A DNA stretch of 64,000 nucleotides, taken from Microtetraspora malaysiensis. Its GTDB lineage: Bacteria; Actinomycetota; Actinomycetes; Streptosporangiales; Streptosporangiaceae. The notes beneath the pieces were generated by a model. That model did no database searches and was not told the DNA's origin. It was given only the letters and a program-made list of their open reading frames with translations. The first letter of the stretch is position 1; the number at the start of each line of letters is the position of its first letter. Where the stretch lies: NCBI RefSeq assembly GCF_001528665.1, contig NZ_BBYJ01000008.1, positions 310,001-374,000 on the forward strand, in the 5' to 3' direction. A program made the translations under genes and the position numbers. Below are positions 34,951 to 43,726 of the stretch, in pieces.

Positions 34951-35352
34951 GTGAACTTGACGCTGGATCTCGACAGCGAGGTCCCGATCTACCAGCAGAT
35001 CAGGGACCGGATCGTGGAGGCGGTCGCCCGCGGAGAGGCGGTGGAGGGCGACCCGCTGCCGTCCACGCGCCAGCTCGCCTCCGACTTCGGGATCAACTTC
35101 CACACGGTGAACAAGGCCTACGACCTGCTGCGGCAGGAGGGGGTCATCCGGGTCAACCGCAAGAGCGGCGCGGTGATCCGGCGCGACCCGAGCTCCGGGC
35201 CGCCCGAGCCCGGGTTCGCCGGCGACTGGGAGAACAGGATGCGCGTTCTGCTCGCGGAGGCCACCGTCCACGGACTCGACCGCGAGGACGTCGTACGGCG
35301 GTGCGCGGCGATGCTGTCGGGATTCCGGGCCGAGGAAAGGGCAACACCATGA
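34951..35352 (+). CDS. GntR-family regulator, YtrA-like
   Basis: A 133-aa short GntR protein. Residues 1-75 form the winged helix (LDSEVPIYQQIRDRIVEAVARGEAVEGDPLPSTRQLA, then NFHTVNKAYDLLRQEGVI), with only a short helical C-terminus. That is the YtrA subfamily, which usually controls neighbouring ABC transporters and responds to cell-wall stress. The GTG start lies seven bases after TATACT. Overlaps the DUF1648 gene by four bases. Confidence 0.88.
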   Translation: MNLTLDLDSEVPIYQQIRDRIVEAVARGEAVEGDPLPSTRQLASDFGINFHTVNKAYDLLRQEGVIRVNRKSGAVIRRDPSSGPPEPGFAGDWENRMRVLLAEATVHGLDREDVVRRCAAMLSGFRAEERATP

Positions 35353-36479
35353 CACCGTTGATCGCCGCCGACCTGACCGCCGTCGCGCTGGTCACCGGCT
35401 TGATGCTGGCCCTGCCCGCGATGACCGCGCCGACGACGCCGTTCGGCGTGCGCGTGTCCCACGCCCGGGCCGCCGACCCGGCCGTGATCGCCCAGCGGCG
35501 CGTCTACGCCAGGCTGGCGGCGGCCGCCGGCGTGTGCGCCGCGGTCGTCTCCGTGCCGCTCCTGGCGACGGGAGGGAGCGCGACCGTCGTCGGTGCGACC
35601 GCGACCGCCCTGATCGTGGCGGACCTGCTGCTCTACTGGCGCTCCGCGCGCCGGCTGCGCGCGGCCAAGGTGGCCGGAGCGTGGCGGGACGAGCAGCGCC
35701 AGGGCGTCACCGTCGACACCAGCTTCCGTACCGATCCGGTGCGGCTGCCCTGGTCCTGGGCGCTCCCGGCGGCGGTGATCCTCCTCCTCACCGCGGGCCT
35801 CGGCTGGTGGCGGTACGGCGACCTGCCCGCCGCGTTGCCGCGCTTCACCGGCTACGGCGTCGACGCCACCGGGCGGGAACCCGTCACCGTCTGGACCGCG
35901 TTCGCCCCGGTGCTGTACCAGCTCGTGATCACGCTGCTGTTCGTCGCCCTGACGCTGCTTCTGCTGCGCGCCCGCCCCGACCTCGACGCCGCCCGCCCCG
36001 TCGGCTCGGCCCGCAGATACCGCGTGTACCTCCGCGGTGTCGCCCGCCTCTCGCTGCTCGGCGCGACCTGCCTGAACCTCGGTCTGCTCGTCTCGGCGCT
36101 CCAGCTCTGGGCGGTCGTCGAACCCTCGGCGTTCTGGACCGTGGTCGTGTACCTGCCTCCGGCCGCCCCGGTGGTCGCCTGGCTGGTGTGGGAGAGCCGC
36201 GTCGGTCACGCGGGGCATCGCCTGCCGGCTCTCCCCGGGGAGGAGGACGAGGATTCCGGCGTCACCCAGCGCGACGACGACCGGCACTGGTTCCTGGCCG
36301 GAACGGTCTACATGAACCGCCGCGACCCGGCGATCCTGCTCCACGCCCGGATCGGGGCGTCCTGGACGCTCAACCTCGGGCATCCCGTCACGTGGGTTCT
36401 GCTCGCCGCCCTGGCCGCGGCAGGACTGCTTGCCGCCTTCGGCGTCATCGACCTGCCCCAGCGGCAGAACATCTTCTGA
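35349..36479 (+). CDS. DUF1648/DUF5808 integral membrane protein
   Basis: A 376-aa protein with about eight membrane helices. YGDLPAALPRFTGYGVDATGREPVTVW matches DUF1648, and the C-terminal DDRHWFLAGTVYMNRRDPAILLHARIGASWTLNLGHP is a clear DUF5808 motif. Related Bacillus and actinobacterial proteins are encoded beside YtrA-type regulators; their function is unproven. ATG overlaps the GntR stop. Together with the divergent PH-like/ATPase/permease genes it forms a six-gene GntR-centred locus counting the regulator. Confidence 0.8.
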   Translation: MTPLIAADLTAVALVTGLMLALPAMTAPTTPFGVRVSHARAADPAVIAQRRVYARLAAAAGVCAAVVSVPLLATGGSATVVGATATALIVADLLLYWRSARRLRAAKVAGAWRDEQRQGVTVDTSFRTDPVRLPWSWALPAAVILLLTAGLGWWRYGDLPAALPRFTGYGVDATGREPVTVWTAFAPVLYQLVITLLFVALTLLLLRARPDLDAARPVGSARRYRVYLRGVARLSLLGATCLNLGLLVSALQLWAVVEPSAFWTVVVYLPPAAPVVAWLVWESRVGHAGHRLPALPGEEDEDSGVTQRDDDRHWFLAGTVYMNRRDPAILLHARIGASWTLNLGHPVTWVLLAALAAAGLLAAFGVIDLPQRQNIF

Positions 36480-36483
36480 CGAG

Positions 36484-36532
36484 CGCCGGCGCCGGGCGCC
36501 GCCGGTGGTCCGGCGGGCGCCCCGCGCCGGCG
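36484..36532. terminator. GC-rich bidirectional hairpin between DUF1648 gene and rnd
   Basis: Outer arms CGCCGGCGC/GCGCCGGCG and inner arms GGCGCCGCCGG/CCGGCGGGCGCC (one bulge) around TGGT fill the 57-base convergent gap. Confidence 0.45.
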
Positions 36533-36536
36533 GTGG

Positions 36537-37760
36537 TCAGCTGGTGCTCTTGGCGTCCAGCCGCTGGAGCGCCTTCGCCATCGGGACCGCCGTCAGGGCG
36601 ATCTGCCACTGCCGGGCGCCCAGCTCGGCGAGCCGCGCCGCGATCGACTCCTCCGACAGGTCGGCGGGCGGCTCCCAGGTGAGCCGTCGTACCGCATCGG
36701 GTTGCAGGAGGTTCTCCGTCGGCATCCGGTGCTCGTCGGCGAGAGCGGCGATCACCGCTCGGGCGGCCGCCAGCCGCCGCGCCGCCGCCGGGTCGCGGTC
36801 GGCCCACCGGTTGGCCGGAGGCGGGCCGTCGCCCGGCCCCATCGGCTGGGGCAGATCGGGGTCCGGCAGCGTCCGGCCCCGGGTGACCGCGGTGAGCCAG
36901 GAGCGCAGATGACGGCGCGCGCTGCGGCCGGTGAACGGGGCGATCTCGGTCAGCGCCTTGGTGGTGCGCGGCAGGTCCAGCGCGGCCTGCACCATCGCGG
37001 AGTCCGGGAGCACCCGGCCGGGAGCGAGGTCGATCTCCCTGGCGATCTCGTCGCGCAGCGTCCACAGCTCGCGGACCACGGCCAGGCCGCGCAGCGACCG
37101 CACCCGATGGATGCCCGACGTGCGCCGCCAGGGGTCGCTGCGCGGAGAGGCGGCCGGAGCCGCGAGGATCGAGGAGAACTCCTCCATCGCCCACTCCAGC
37201 TTGCCGCTGGAGGTCAGCTCGGCGGACAGCGCGTCCCTGAGCTCGACCAGCACCTCGACGTCGAGCGCGGCGTAGCGCAGCCAGTCCATGGGGAGGGGCC
37301 GGTTCGACCAGTCGGCGGCCGAGTGGCCCTTCTCCAGCCGCAGCCCCAGCACGACCTCGACCATCGTGCCCAGTCCGACCCGCTCGTAGCCGAGCAGCCG
37401 GCCCGCGAGCTCGGTGTCGAACAGCCTGCGCGGCCGGAAGCCGAGCTCCGTCAGGCACGGAAGGTCCTGCGTGGCGGCGTGCAGGACGATCTCGTGGTCG
37501 GCGACGGCCTCGTGCAGGGCGGTCAGATCGGGGCAGGCGACCGGGTCGATCAGCGCGGTGCCTGATCCGTTGCGGCGTAGTTGTACGAGATAGGCGCGGC
37601 CGCTGTAGCGGTAGCCGGAGGCGCGCTCGGCGTCCACCGCGATCGGGCCGCTGCCGGAGGCGAAGGCGCGCACGACCGCCGCGAGCGCGGCATCATCCTC
37701 GATGACGGGCGGGATTCCCTCACGCGGCTCCAACAAGAGCTGAATTTCAGGTTCGGTCAC
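36537..37760 (-). CDS. rnd: Ribonuclease D / 3'-5' exonuclease with HRDC domain
   Basis: A 407-aa protein of the DEDDy exonuclease family: first Asp/Glu in IAVDAERASGYRYSG, the next Asp in LHAATQDLPCLTELG, and the Tyr-x3-Asp in DWLRYAALDVEVL. An HRDC nucleic-acid-binding domain (residues about 210-290, LRGLAVVRELWTLRDEIAREID) follows and a long C-terminal extension. It trims 3' ends of structured RNAs such as tRNA precursors. It starts three bases after the DUF3000 stop, an arrangement I recall as conserved in actinobacteria. Confidence 0.92.
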   Translation of the reverse strand: MTEPEIQLLLEPREGIPPVIEDDAALAAVVRAFASGSGPIAVDAERASGYRYSGRAYLVQLRRNGSGTALIDPVACPDLTALHEAVADHEIVLHAATQDLPCLTELGFRPRRLFDTELAGRLLGYERVGLGTMVEVVLGLRLEKGHSAADWSNRPLPMDWLRYAALDVEVLVELRDALSAELTSSGKLEWAMEEFSSILAAPAASPRSDPWRRTSGIHRVRSLRGLAVVRELWTLRDEIAREIDLAPGRVLPDSAMVQAALDLPRTTKALTEIAPFTGRSARRHLRSWLTAVTRGRTLPDPDLPQPMGPGDGPPPANRWADRDPAAARRLAAARAVIAALADEHRMPTENLLQPDAVRRLTWEPPADLSEESIAARLAELGARQWQIALTAVPMAKALQRLDAKSTS

Positions 37761-37763
37761 GAG

Positions 37764-38360
37764 TTACGGGGCTTTCGGATCTTCACGACGCGCCGGGCGG
37801 AGCCGCAGCGCCGCGACATCGGGTGGAAGGGGTGGGATGCCGGCGGCGAGGCACATCAGATCGCACCAGGCGGCGGCGTGGGCGGACAGGTCCTCCTCGA
37901 GGGGGGACCAGGAGGCCCGCAGCTCCAGCTCGGTGGTGACAGGATCGTCGGCTTTGTTACCAAAACCCTCGGAGACCGCTCGTGTCACCGTGCCACCGGC
38001 CGCCGCGTAGGCCGCGCCGTGCGCGTCGAGCGACTCGGTGAGCCAGCTCCAGGCCACCGGCCCGAGCAGTGGATCGCTGGTGATCTCCGGCTCCATGTCG
38101 GCGCGGACGTACGCGACCAGGCGGAAGCGCCCTTCCCAGCCGCGCTGGCCGTCCGGGTCGAACAGCATGATCAGCCGGCCGACGGCCAGCTCGTCGTCAT
38201 CCCGGTAGACCGAGGCCCCGACCGCCCCCGAATAGGGCGCGAGGCGCTGCGGCGCGGGGATGTCCTCCAGCTCGATCTCCGGCCTGACCTTGGCGGGCCG
38301 CAACGTCTCCAGCGCCCGCCGGAAGGCGGCCGGAGGCACGGGCGCGTCACCGAGGGTCAT
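37764..38360 (-). CDS. DUF3000 family protein
   Basis: A 198-aa soluble protein matching the actinobacterial DUF3000 family: FRRALETLRPAKVRPEIELEDIPAPQRLAPYSGAV near the N-terminus and RLIMLFDPDGQRGWEGRFRLVAYVRAD in the middle. Function unknown, but it is typically found between rnd and hemE as here. I chose ATG 38360, six bases after a TACGCT hexamer (leaderless); an upstream in-frame ATG would include this promoter. Confidence 0.88.
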   Translation of the reverse strand: MTLGDAPVPPAAFRRALETLRPAKVRPEIELEDIPAPQRLAPYSGAVGASVYRDDDELAVGRLIMLFDPDGQRGWEGRFRLVAYVRADMEPEITSDPLLGPVAWSWLTESLDAHGAAYAAAGGTVTRAVSEGFGNKADDPVTTELELRASWSPLEEDLSAHAAAWCDLMCLAAGIPPLPPDVAALRLRPARREDPKAP

Positions 38361-38366
38361 AGCCGA

Positions 38367-38372
38367 AGCGTA
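38367..38372 (-). promoter_or_regulatory. -10 hexamer TACGCT, leaderless promoter of DUF3000-rnd
   Basis: Six bases before the ATG at 38360; TTCGCG lies 18 bases upstream as a possible -35. Confidence 0.5.
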
Positions 38373-38429
38373 GGCCGGATTCGGGAGTGCGCGAAGCAGG
38401 GGGATGGCTGTGGGGGGCATACGTACCGA

Positions 38430-38597
38430 TCAAACCGAGGCCGTCGCAAGCAACAGGGCGAATCCGCAGGTCGTGCACACCCGTTCGGGACAGTCGTCGT
38501 GAGCGTCGGGGCAGGGCGGCTGTTCGAACGCGCGCTCGGCGCCGCAAGCGGCACAGTGCTCAGTGCGGTGTTCGGAGGAACTCCACATCGACGTCAT
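38430..38597 (-). CDS. Small zinc-ribbon-like protein
   Basis: A 55-aa protein with [31 protein letters not shown]: a CxxC pair, then C, C and a second CxxC, suited to one or two structural zinc sites. Start at ATG 38597 (GGAG just upstream) or ATG 38588 in the same frame. It lies between DUF3000 and hemE on the DUF3000 strand. No catalytic features; a zinc-binding or nucleic-acid-binding role is possible. A longer in-frame start at 38678 has no supporting signal. Confidence 0.55.
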   Translation of the reverse strand: MTSMWSSSEHRTEHCAACGAERAFEQPPCPDAHDDCPERVCTTCGFALLLATASV

Positions 38598-39018
38598 CGC
38601 TCCGGGGCCTCTCGTCGGATCCACGGTTGTGTCCCAAGTGATCGGGACTGATCTGACGTTGACATGTTCCGCCGACATTTCCCCGCAACGCGCTCGGCGT
38701 GTCTCGAAAGTGGCATTGGAATCGATGCTGGAACCCCGATTGCGAACACTTTGCCGAGCAAGGAGGCGAACCTCACGAAGCGGAGAACCTCACCTTACCG
38801 ATGCTTGGCGCGGAGTGTACCCTCGGCGCCCGCGACACGCGCGTGAGGGACCGTCCGGCGGGACCGGCGTACGAACATGGGCGGCCGGGCGGGCCGGTCC
38901 GGGGGCGGGCGTCCCGGGGCGCGGAGCGGCGCGACTCCCGGCGGGGGTAGGGGAGTCGCGCGCCGGCACGCGCGCGACCGGTGCGTGGACCGGGCCTGTG
39001 ACATGGGACGCTGGTGGC
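38598..39018. other. 421-base gene-free region upstream of hemE
   Basis: No convincing gene is seen. It holds an 11-bp-stem hairpin (38929-38939 with 38951-38961) about 60 bases before hemE, and an AT-richer section near 38730-38815 that probably contains promoters for hemE and the small zinc protein; I cannot place them with confidence. Confidence 0.4.
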
Positions 39019-40056
39019 GTGACTGCCCACCTTGCCGATTCAGCCTTCCTCCGCGCCTGCCGCCGCGAACCCGTCCCGCACACGCCCGTCTGGTTCATGC
39101 GCCAGGCCGGCCGGTCACTCCCGGAGTACCGCCGGGTGCGCGAGGGCACCTCGATGCTCGCCGCCTGCGCGACGCCGGACCTCGTCGTCGAGATCACGAT
39201 GCAGCCGGTCCGGCGGTACTCGACGGACGCCGCGATCTTCTTCAGCGACATCGTGGTCCCGCTCAAGGCCATCGGCATCGATCTCGACATCCAGCCCGGC
39301 GTCGGGCCCGTGGTGGGCAGCCCGATCCGGGACGCCTCCGGCGTCGCCGCGCTGCGGCCCCTCGAACCGAGTGACGTGCCGTACGTCACCGAGTCCATCC
39401 AGGCCCTGGTGAAGGAGCTCGACCGGGTCCCGCTCATCGGCTTCGCGGGCGGCCCGTTCACACTCGCGTCGTACCTCATCGAGGGCGGGCCCTCGAAGAA
39501 CCACGACCGGACCAAGGCGATGATGTACGGCGCGCCGGAGCTGTGGCACGAGCTGATGGACCGGCTCACCGCGATCACGCTCGCGTTCCTGCGCGTCCAG
39601 GTGGCCGCCGGCGCCTCCGCGGTCCAGCTCTTCGACTCGTGGGTGGGCGCGGTCGCCCCGGCGGACTACCGCACCTACGTGCTGCCGCACACGAGCAGGA
39701 TCTTCGCGGGGCTGGCGGACCTCGGTGTGCCGCGCATCCACTTCGGGGTGGGCACCGGCGAGCTGCTCGGCCTGATGGGGGAGGTCGGGGCCGACGTCGT
39801 GGGCGTCGACTGGCGGGTGCCGCTCGACGAGGCGGCGCTCCGGGTGGGCCCGGGCAAGGCGCTCCAGGGCAACCTCGACCCCGCCGTCCTGCTCGCCCCC
39901 TGGGACGTCGTGGAGCCCCGCGCCCGTGACGTGCTGGAGCGCGGACGGGTGGCCGAGGGGCACGTCTTCAACCTCGGCCACGGTGTCCTGCCCTCCACGG
40001 ACCCCGACCAGCTCGCGCGGCTGGCCGACTTCGTCCACGAGGCGTCCGCCCGCTGA
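39019..40056 (+). CDS. hemE: Uroporphyrinogen decarboxylase
   Basis: A 345-aa enzyme that removes four carboxyls from uroporphyrinogen III to give coproporphyrinogen III. The signature [15 protein letters not shown] with catalytic-site Arg residues is at the N-terminus, [15 protein letters not shown] carries the active-site Asp, and [20 protein letters not shown] and [13 protein letters not shown] with conserved His complete the pattern. GTG 39019 is chosen because the conserved N-terminus begins there. It supplies the substrate for the later heme enzymes encoded 2 kb downstream. Confidence 0.96.
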   Translation: MTAHLADSAFLRACRREPVPHTPVWFMRQAGRSLPEYRRVREGTSMLAACATPDLVVEITMQPVRRYSTDAAIFFSDIVVPLKAIGIDLDIQPGVGPVVGSPIRDASGVAALRPLEPSDVPYVTESIQALVKELDRVPLIGFAGGPFTLASYLIEGGPSKNHDRTKAMMYGAPELWHELMDRLTAITLAFLRVQVAAGASAVQLFDSWVGAVAPADYRTYVLPHTSRIFAGLADLGVPRIHFGVGTGELLGLMGEVGADVVGVDWRVPLDEAALRVGPGKALQGNLDPAVLLAPWDVVEPRARDVLERGRVAEGHVFNLGHGVLPSTDPDQLARLADFVHEASAR

Positions 40057-40071
40057 TCCCATCAGGGGGAG

Positions 40072-41121
40072 TTACGGCGCGTCCGGCTCCGACTCCTGCC
40101 CGGGCGTCGGCTCCGGTCCCCGCGGTGCGCCGGATTCGCTCTCCTGACGGGCGCTTTCGGCCTGGGGCCGCGCGCCGGCTTCGGCCCGCTGCCACTCACC
40201 CGGCGGCGGCACCCGGAGCGGCCGCGCCTCCGCCGTACGGCGCGCCGCGCGGCGCCGGGTGATCGCGATGAGGGGCAGGCCGATGACGGCGCCCAGGACG
40301 AGCCAGGGCAGCAGTACCCCCAGCACGACGAGGCCGACCTCGACCGACCCCACCAGCGCGTTCCAGCCGGCGTGGAGGCCGGCGAGGAACCCGGACTCCT
40401 TCGGCTTGGGCTTGGGCTTCGGGGCGGCCGGACCGGCCAGGCTCAGGGTGACGGTCGCCATGCCGGTCTGGGCGGCGAGCGCCTTCTGCCGCGCCTGGAG
40501 CGACTCCAGCTCGGCCTCGCGGTTGGAGATCTCCCGCTCGATCTCCAGGATCTCGCCGATCTTGTTCGCCTTACGCAGCAGCGTCCGGAACTGGTCGAGC
40601 GTGGACTCGGCGGACTTCACCCGGCTGGCCACGTCGGCGACCTCCTCGGTGACGTCCTGCGCGCCCTGGTGCAGCGACTCGCGCTTGCCGAGGTCGCGGC
40701 CGAGCTGGGTCAGCACGTCGGGGTACCGGGCCGGAGGGATCTTGAACGTGACGACGGCCTCGTCCCGGCTGGAGAAGGAGTTGCTCCGTTCCTCGGAGAC
40801 GTAGCCTCCGGCGACGGTCACGATCTGCTTGGCCTGGTCGGTGGCGGCGGGGACGTCCTTCACCCGGACGGTCAGCTGGGCCGTGTAGATCACCGCTCGG
40901 GCGTCGGGCACGACCGTCGTCTTCTCGGGGGAGCCCGCCGCTTCATCCGCCGAGCCGGCGTACGCCTCGCTGCTGGCCTGTGTGGCGGGACGGGCGGACC
41001 TGGGGGCGGAGGCGGCCTCGTCACGGGCCACCCCCGAGGAGGAGCCGCCCTCGGCGCCACACCCGGCGATCAGGAAGGCGGTCGCGATGATTACTGCCGT
41101 TCCGTACCGGAATCTGGTCAT
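40072..41121 (-). CDS. DUF4349 lipoprotein
   Basis: A 349-aa lipoprotein: lipobox LIAGCG, a Ser/Ala linker, then the DUF4349 domain from about residue 75 (RAVIYTAQLTVRVKDVPAATDQAKQIVTVAGGYVSEE). A coiled coil (KSAESTLDQFRTLLRKANKIGEILEIEREISNREAELESLQARQKAL) leads to a C-terminal helix (VGLVVLGVLLPWLVLGAVIGLPLIAI) and a polar tail. Relatives are envelope proteins of unknown function. Inserted on the opposite strand between hemE and hemY. Confidence 0.88.
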   Translation of the reverse strand: MTRFRYGTAVIIATAFLIAGCGAEGGSSSGVARDEAASAPRSARPATQASSEAYAGSADEAAGSPEKTTVVPDARAVIYTAQLTVRVKDVPAATDQAKQIVTVAGGYVSEERSNSFSSRDEAVVTFKIPPARYPDVLTQLGRDLGKRESLHQGAQDVTEEVADVASRVKSAESTLDQFRTLLRKANKIGEILEIEREISNREAELESLQARQKALAAQTGMATVTLSLAGPAAPKPKPKPKESGFLAGLHAGWNALVGSVEVGLVVLGVLLPWLVLGAVIGLPLIAITRRRAARRTAEARPLRVPPPGEWQRAEAGARPQAESARQESESGAPRGPEPTPGQESEPDAP

Positions 41122-41293
41122 GTTCGGAAAGACGGGGCGGGGAGGGCGCGGGTTCGGCGACCGGAGTCACGGTCCCGTCACAGGTCTCGCACTGGACGGT
41201 CACGCTCGCCAGGCCGCGCCGCCACGAGGATCACGCCGCTTCCGGCGTACGTCATGCGGTCACGCCGGTTCGGGGACCGCCCCAACCGAGGGG

Positions 41294-41299
41294 TAGCTT
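41294..41299 (+). promoter_or_regulatory. -10 hexamer TAGCTT, leaderless promoter of hemY-chdC
   Basis: Eight bases before the ATG at 41308; TTCGGG 19 bases further upstream is a weak -35. Confidence 0.45.
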
Positions 41300-41307
41300 T
41301 GACGTTT

Positions 41308-42762
41308 ATGGAAGGAACCCCAGCTCCACGCCATGTCGTGGTCGTCGGCGGTGGCATCGCCGGCCTGGCCGCCGCCCTTTACTTGCGGCGCGGCGCCGCG
41401 CACGAGATCCGGATCACCGTCCTGGAAGGGGCGCCGGGGATCGGCGGCAAGCTGCACGTCTCAGAGGTCGCCGGGCTGGAGGTGGACGCCGGGGCCGAGG
41501 CGATGCTGGCCCGCCGTCCCGAGGGCAAGGAACTGGCCCGGCTGGCCGGCCTCGACGACATGCTGGTCCATCCGGGCACGACGCACGCGTCCATCCTGTC
41601 CAGGGGGGCGCTCCGCCCGCTGCCCGCGGGCCAGGTGATGGGAGTGCCGTCCGACCTGGGCGCGCTCGCCTCCTCGCGCGTCCTGTCCCCGGCGGGGCTG
41701 GCCCGCGCCGCGCTCGACCGGGTTCTCCCGCCGAGCCCGGCCACCACGGACGTCTCCGTCGCGGCCTACGTCCGGGCCCGCGTCGGCTCCGAGGTCGTCG
41801 ACCGCCTCATCGAGCCGCTGCTCGGCGGCGTCTACGCCGGCCGTTCCGAGATGCTCTCCCTCCAGGCGACCATGCCGCAGATCGCGAAGATCGCGCGTAC
41901 GGAACGGTCCCTGACGAGGGCCGTCGCGGACATCGTCGCGGCGGCGCCCAAGGACGCCGGGCCGGTCTTCACCACGCTCAAGAACGGCATGGGCAGCCTC
42001 CCCGAGGCGGTCGCGAAGGCGTCCGGCGCCGACGTCAGGACCGGCGTGACGGTGCGCGAGCTGATCCGCATCCCGGGCGGCTGGCGGCTCGTCACCGGCC
42101 CCAACGGGGACGAGGAGGTCGTCGAGGCCGACGCCGTCGTGCTCGCCGTGCCCGCCACCGCGGCCTCCCGGCTGCTGCGGCGCGAGGTGCCCGGCGCGGC
42201 GGCCGAGCTGGCCGGGATCGAGTACGCCAGCATGGCGATCGTCACCCTGGCCTACGCGAGGGACGCCTTCCCCGCGCCGCCGTCCGGCAGCGGCTACCTG
42301 GTCCCGCCGGTCGAGGGCCGGCCGGTCAAGGCCGCGACCTTCAGTACGATCAAGTGGCCGCACCTGGCCGAGGCCGACCCCGGCGTGATCATGATCCGCT
42401 GCTCCATCGGACGCCTGGGGGAGGAGCACGTCCTCCAGCGGGACGACGCCGACCTGGTGGCGACGGCGGTGGCCGAGATGGCCGAGGTCACGGGGGTGGC
42501 GGCGTTCCCGCTCGACACGCGGGTCACCCGCTGGGGCGGCTCCCTGCCGCAGTACAACGTGGGGCATCTCGACCGGGTCGCCCGCATCCGCGCGGCGACG
42601 GCCATCCAGCCCGGCCTCGCGCTCTGCGGCGCGGCCTACGACGGCGTGGGCATTCCGGCGGTCGCCGCCAACGCCCGTACGGCGGCGGCCGAGATCCTGG
42701 CCCACCTGGCCGCCACCGACGCCCGGTACGCGGCCGGGGCGGCCGAAGACCCCGAAGTGTGA
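41308..42762 (+). CDS. hemY: Coproporphyrinogen III oxidase / protoporphyrinogen oxidase (HemY/CgoX)
   Basis: A 484-aa FAD enzyme. The dinucleotide motif VVVVGGGIAGLAAALYLRR opens the protein, with the GG doublet region GIGGKLHVSEVAGLEVDAGAEAM, and LEPLLGGVYAGRSEMLSL (I-E-P-LLGGVYAG) is the HemY family signature. The C-terminal FAD motif is GLALCGAAYDGVGIPA. In actinobacteria it oxidises coproporphyrinogen III to coproporphyrin III in the coproporphyrin-dependent heme route, consistent with chdC directly downstream. ATG 41308 follows a -10 hexamer by eight bases. Confidence 0.95.
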   Translation: MEGTPAPRHVVVVGGGIAGLAAALYLRRGAAHEIRITVLEGAPGIGGKLHVSEVAGLEVDAGAEAMLARRPEGKELARLAGLDDMLVHPGTTHASILSRGALRPLPAGQVMGVPSDLGALASSRVLSPAGLARAALDRVLPPSPATTDVSVAAYVRARVGSEVVDRLIEPLLGGVYAGRSEMLSLQATMPQIAKIARTERSLTRAVADIVAAAPKDAGPVFTTLKNGMGSLPEAVAKASGADVRTGVTVRELIRIPGGWRLVTGPNGDEEVVEADAVVLAVPATAASRLLRREVPGAAAELAGIEYASMAIVTLAYARDAFPAPPSGSGYLVPPVEGRPVKAATFSTIKWPHLAEADPGVIMIRCSIGRLGEEHVLQRDDADLVATAVAEMAEVTGVAAFPLDTRVTRWGGSLPQYNVGHLDRVARIRAATAIQPGLALCGAAYDGVGIPAVAANARTAAAEILAHLAATDARYAAGAAEDPEV

Positions 42763-42771
42763 GAAGGAAGA

Positions 42772-43482
42772 ATGGAACATATGACGGACGGCACGACGCG
42801 TCCCAAGGCGCGTGATCTCAACCAGGTGATCCGGTACACCATGTGGTCGGTCTTCCGGCTGCGTGATCAGCTTCCCCAGAGCCGCGACGGCGTCGCCGAC
42901 GAGGTCGACGAGTTGCTGGCGCAGGCGGGCGGCAAGGACGTTGTGACGCGGGGCTGCTACGACGTGTCCGGGTTCCGCGCCGACGCCGACTTCATGTTCT
43001 GGTGGCACGCGCCCACGGCGGAGGACCTGCAGGAGGTCTACTCGCGCTTCCGCCGCACCGCGCTGGGCCGCGCCAGTGAGCCGGTCTGGTCCGCGATGGC
43101 GCTGCACCGGCCGGCCGAGTTCAACAAGTCGCACATCCCGGCCTTCCTCGCGGATGAGGAGCCGAGGGGGTTCGTTTCGGTCTACCCGTTCGTCCGCTCC
43201 CTGGAGTGGTACCTGCTGGACGACGTCGAGCGCCGGACGATGCTCGCCGAGCACGGCAGGATGGCCCGCGACTTCCCGGACGTGCGGGCGAACACGGTGG
43301 CCTGCTTCGCGCTGAACGACTTCGAGTGGATGCTCGCTTTCGAGGCGGACGAGCTGCACCGCATCGTCGACCTCATGCGCCACCTGCGCGGGGCCGAGGC
43401 GCGGCGGCACACCCGGGTGGAGATCCCGTTCTTCACCGGGCGCAGGAAGCCCGTCAGCGAGCTGGTCGCGGAGCTGCCCTGA
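42772..43482 (+). CDS. chdC: Coproheme decarboxylase (HemQ/ChdC)
   Basis: A 236-aa chlorite-dismutase-like protein that converts iron-coproporphyrin to heme b with peroxide. [15 protein letters not shown] opens the first ferredoxin-like domain. [19 protein letters not shown] contains the conserved Tyr used as the radical site in ChdC enzymes, and [13 protein letters not shown] the conserved His region near the heme. It lacks the distal Arg context of true chlorite dismutases as far as I can see. GAAGGA precedes the ATG, nine bases after the hemY stop. Confidence 0.95.
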   Translation: MEHMTDGTTRPKARDLNQVIRYTMWSVFRLRDQLPQSRDGVADEVDELLAQAGGKDVVTRGCYDVSGFRADADFMFWWHAPTAEDLQEVYSRFRRTALGRASEPVWSAMALHRPAEFNKSHIPAFLADEEPRGFVSVYPFVRSLEWYLLDDVERRTMLAEHGRMARDFPDVRANTVACFALNDFEWMLAFEADELHRIVDLMRHLRGAEARRHTRVEIPFFTGRRKPVSELVAELP

Positions 43483-43503
43483 CCGCTGTGCCGCGTTCCA
43501 CCC

Positions 43504-43533
43504 GACGCCCGCCGGCCTCATCCGGCGGGCGTC
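43504..43533 (+). terminator. Hairpin after the hemY-chdC operon
   Basis: A perfect 12-bp stem (43504-43515 with 43522-43533) and a 6-base loop, 21 bases past the chdC stop; no T-run. Confidence 0.55.
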
Positions 43534-43684
43534 ACGCGTTTCCGGCCGCTCGGTGCGACCCCCGGAGATTCCGCGCGTACGGCGCCCGCCGCGGGGTAGG
43601 AATCGCGAAGATCGAGCGCGTCATGGGGAAAGATCTACCTCGCCGTACCAAATGCCGGGAACCACCGATATGATCTCGTTATCT

Positions 43685-43713
43685 TTGTCATACTCGGGCA
43701 AAGCCCCTAGGTC
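43685..43713 (+). promoter_or_regulatory. Possible promoter of the secreted protein gene
   Basis: TTGTCA (43685-43690), 17-base spacer, TAGGTC (43708-43713), 13 bases before the GTG. The -10 departs from TANNNT in its last base. Confidence 0.35.
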
Positions 43714-43726
43714 GTTGTGAGGCGAG

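Noticed and set aside
38563-39018. Upstream extension of the hemE frame
   Set aside because: Arg/Thr-rich translation with no homology; hemE family sequence begins at the GTG at 39019.
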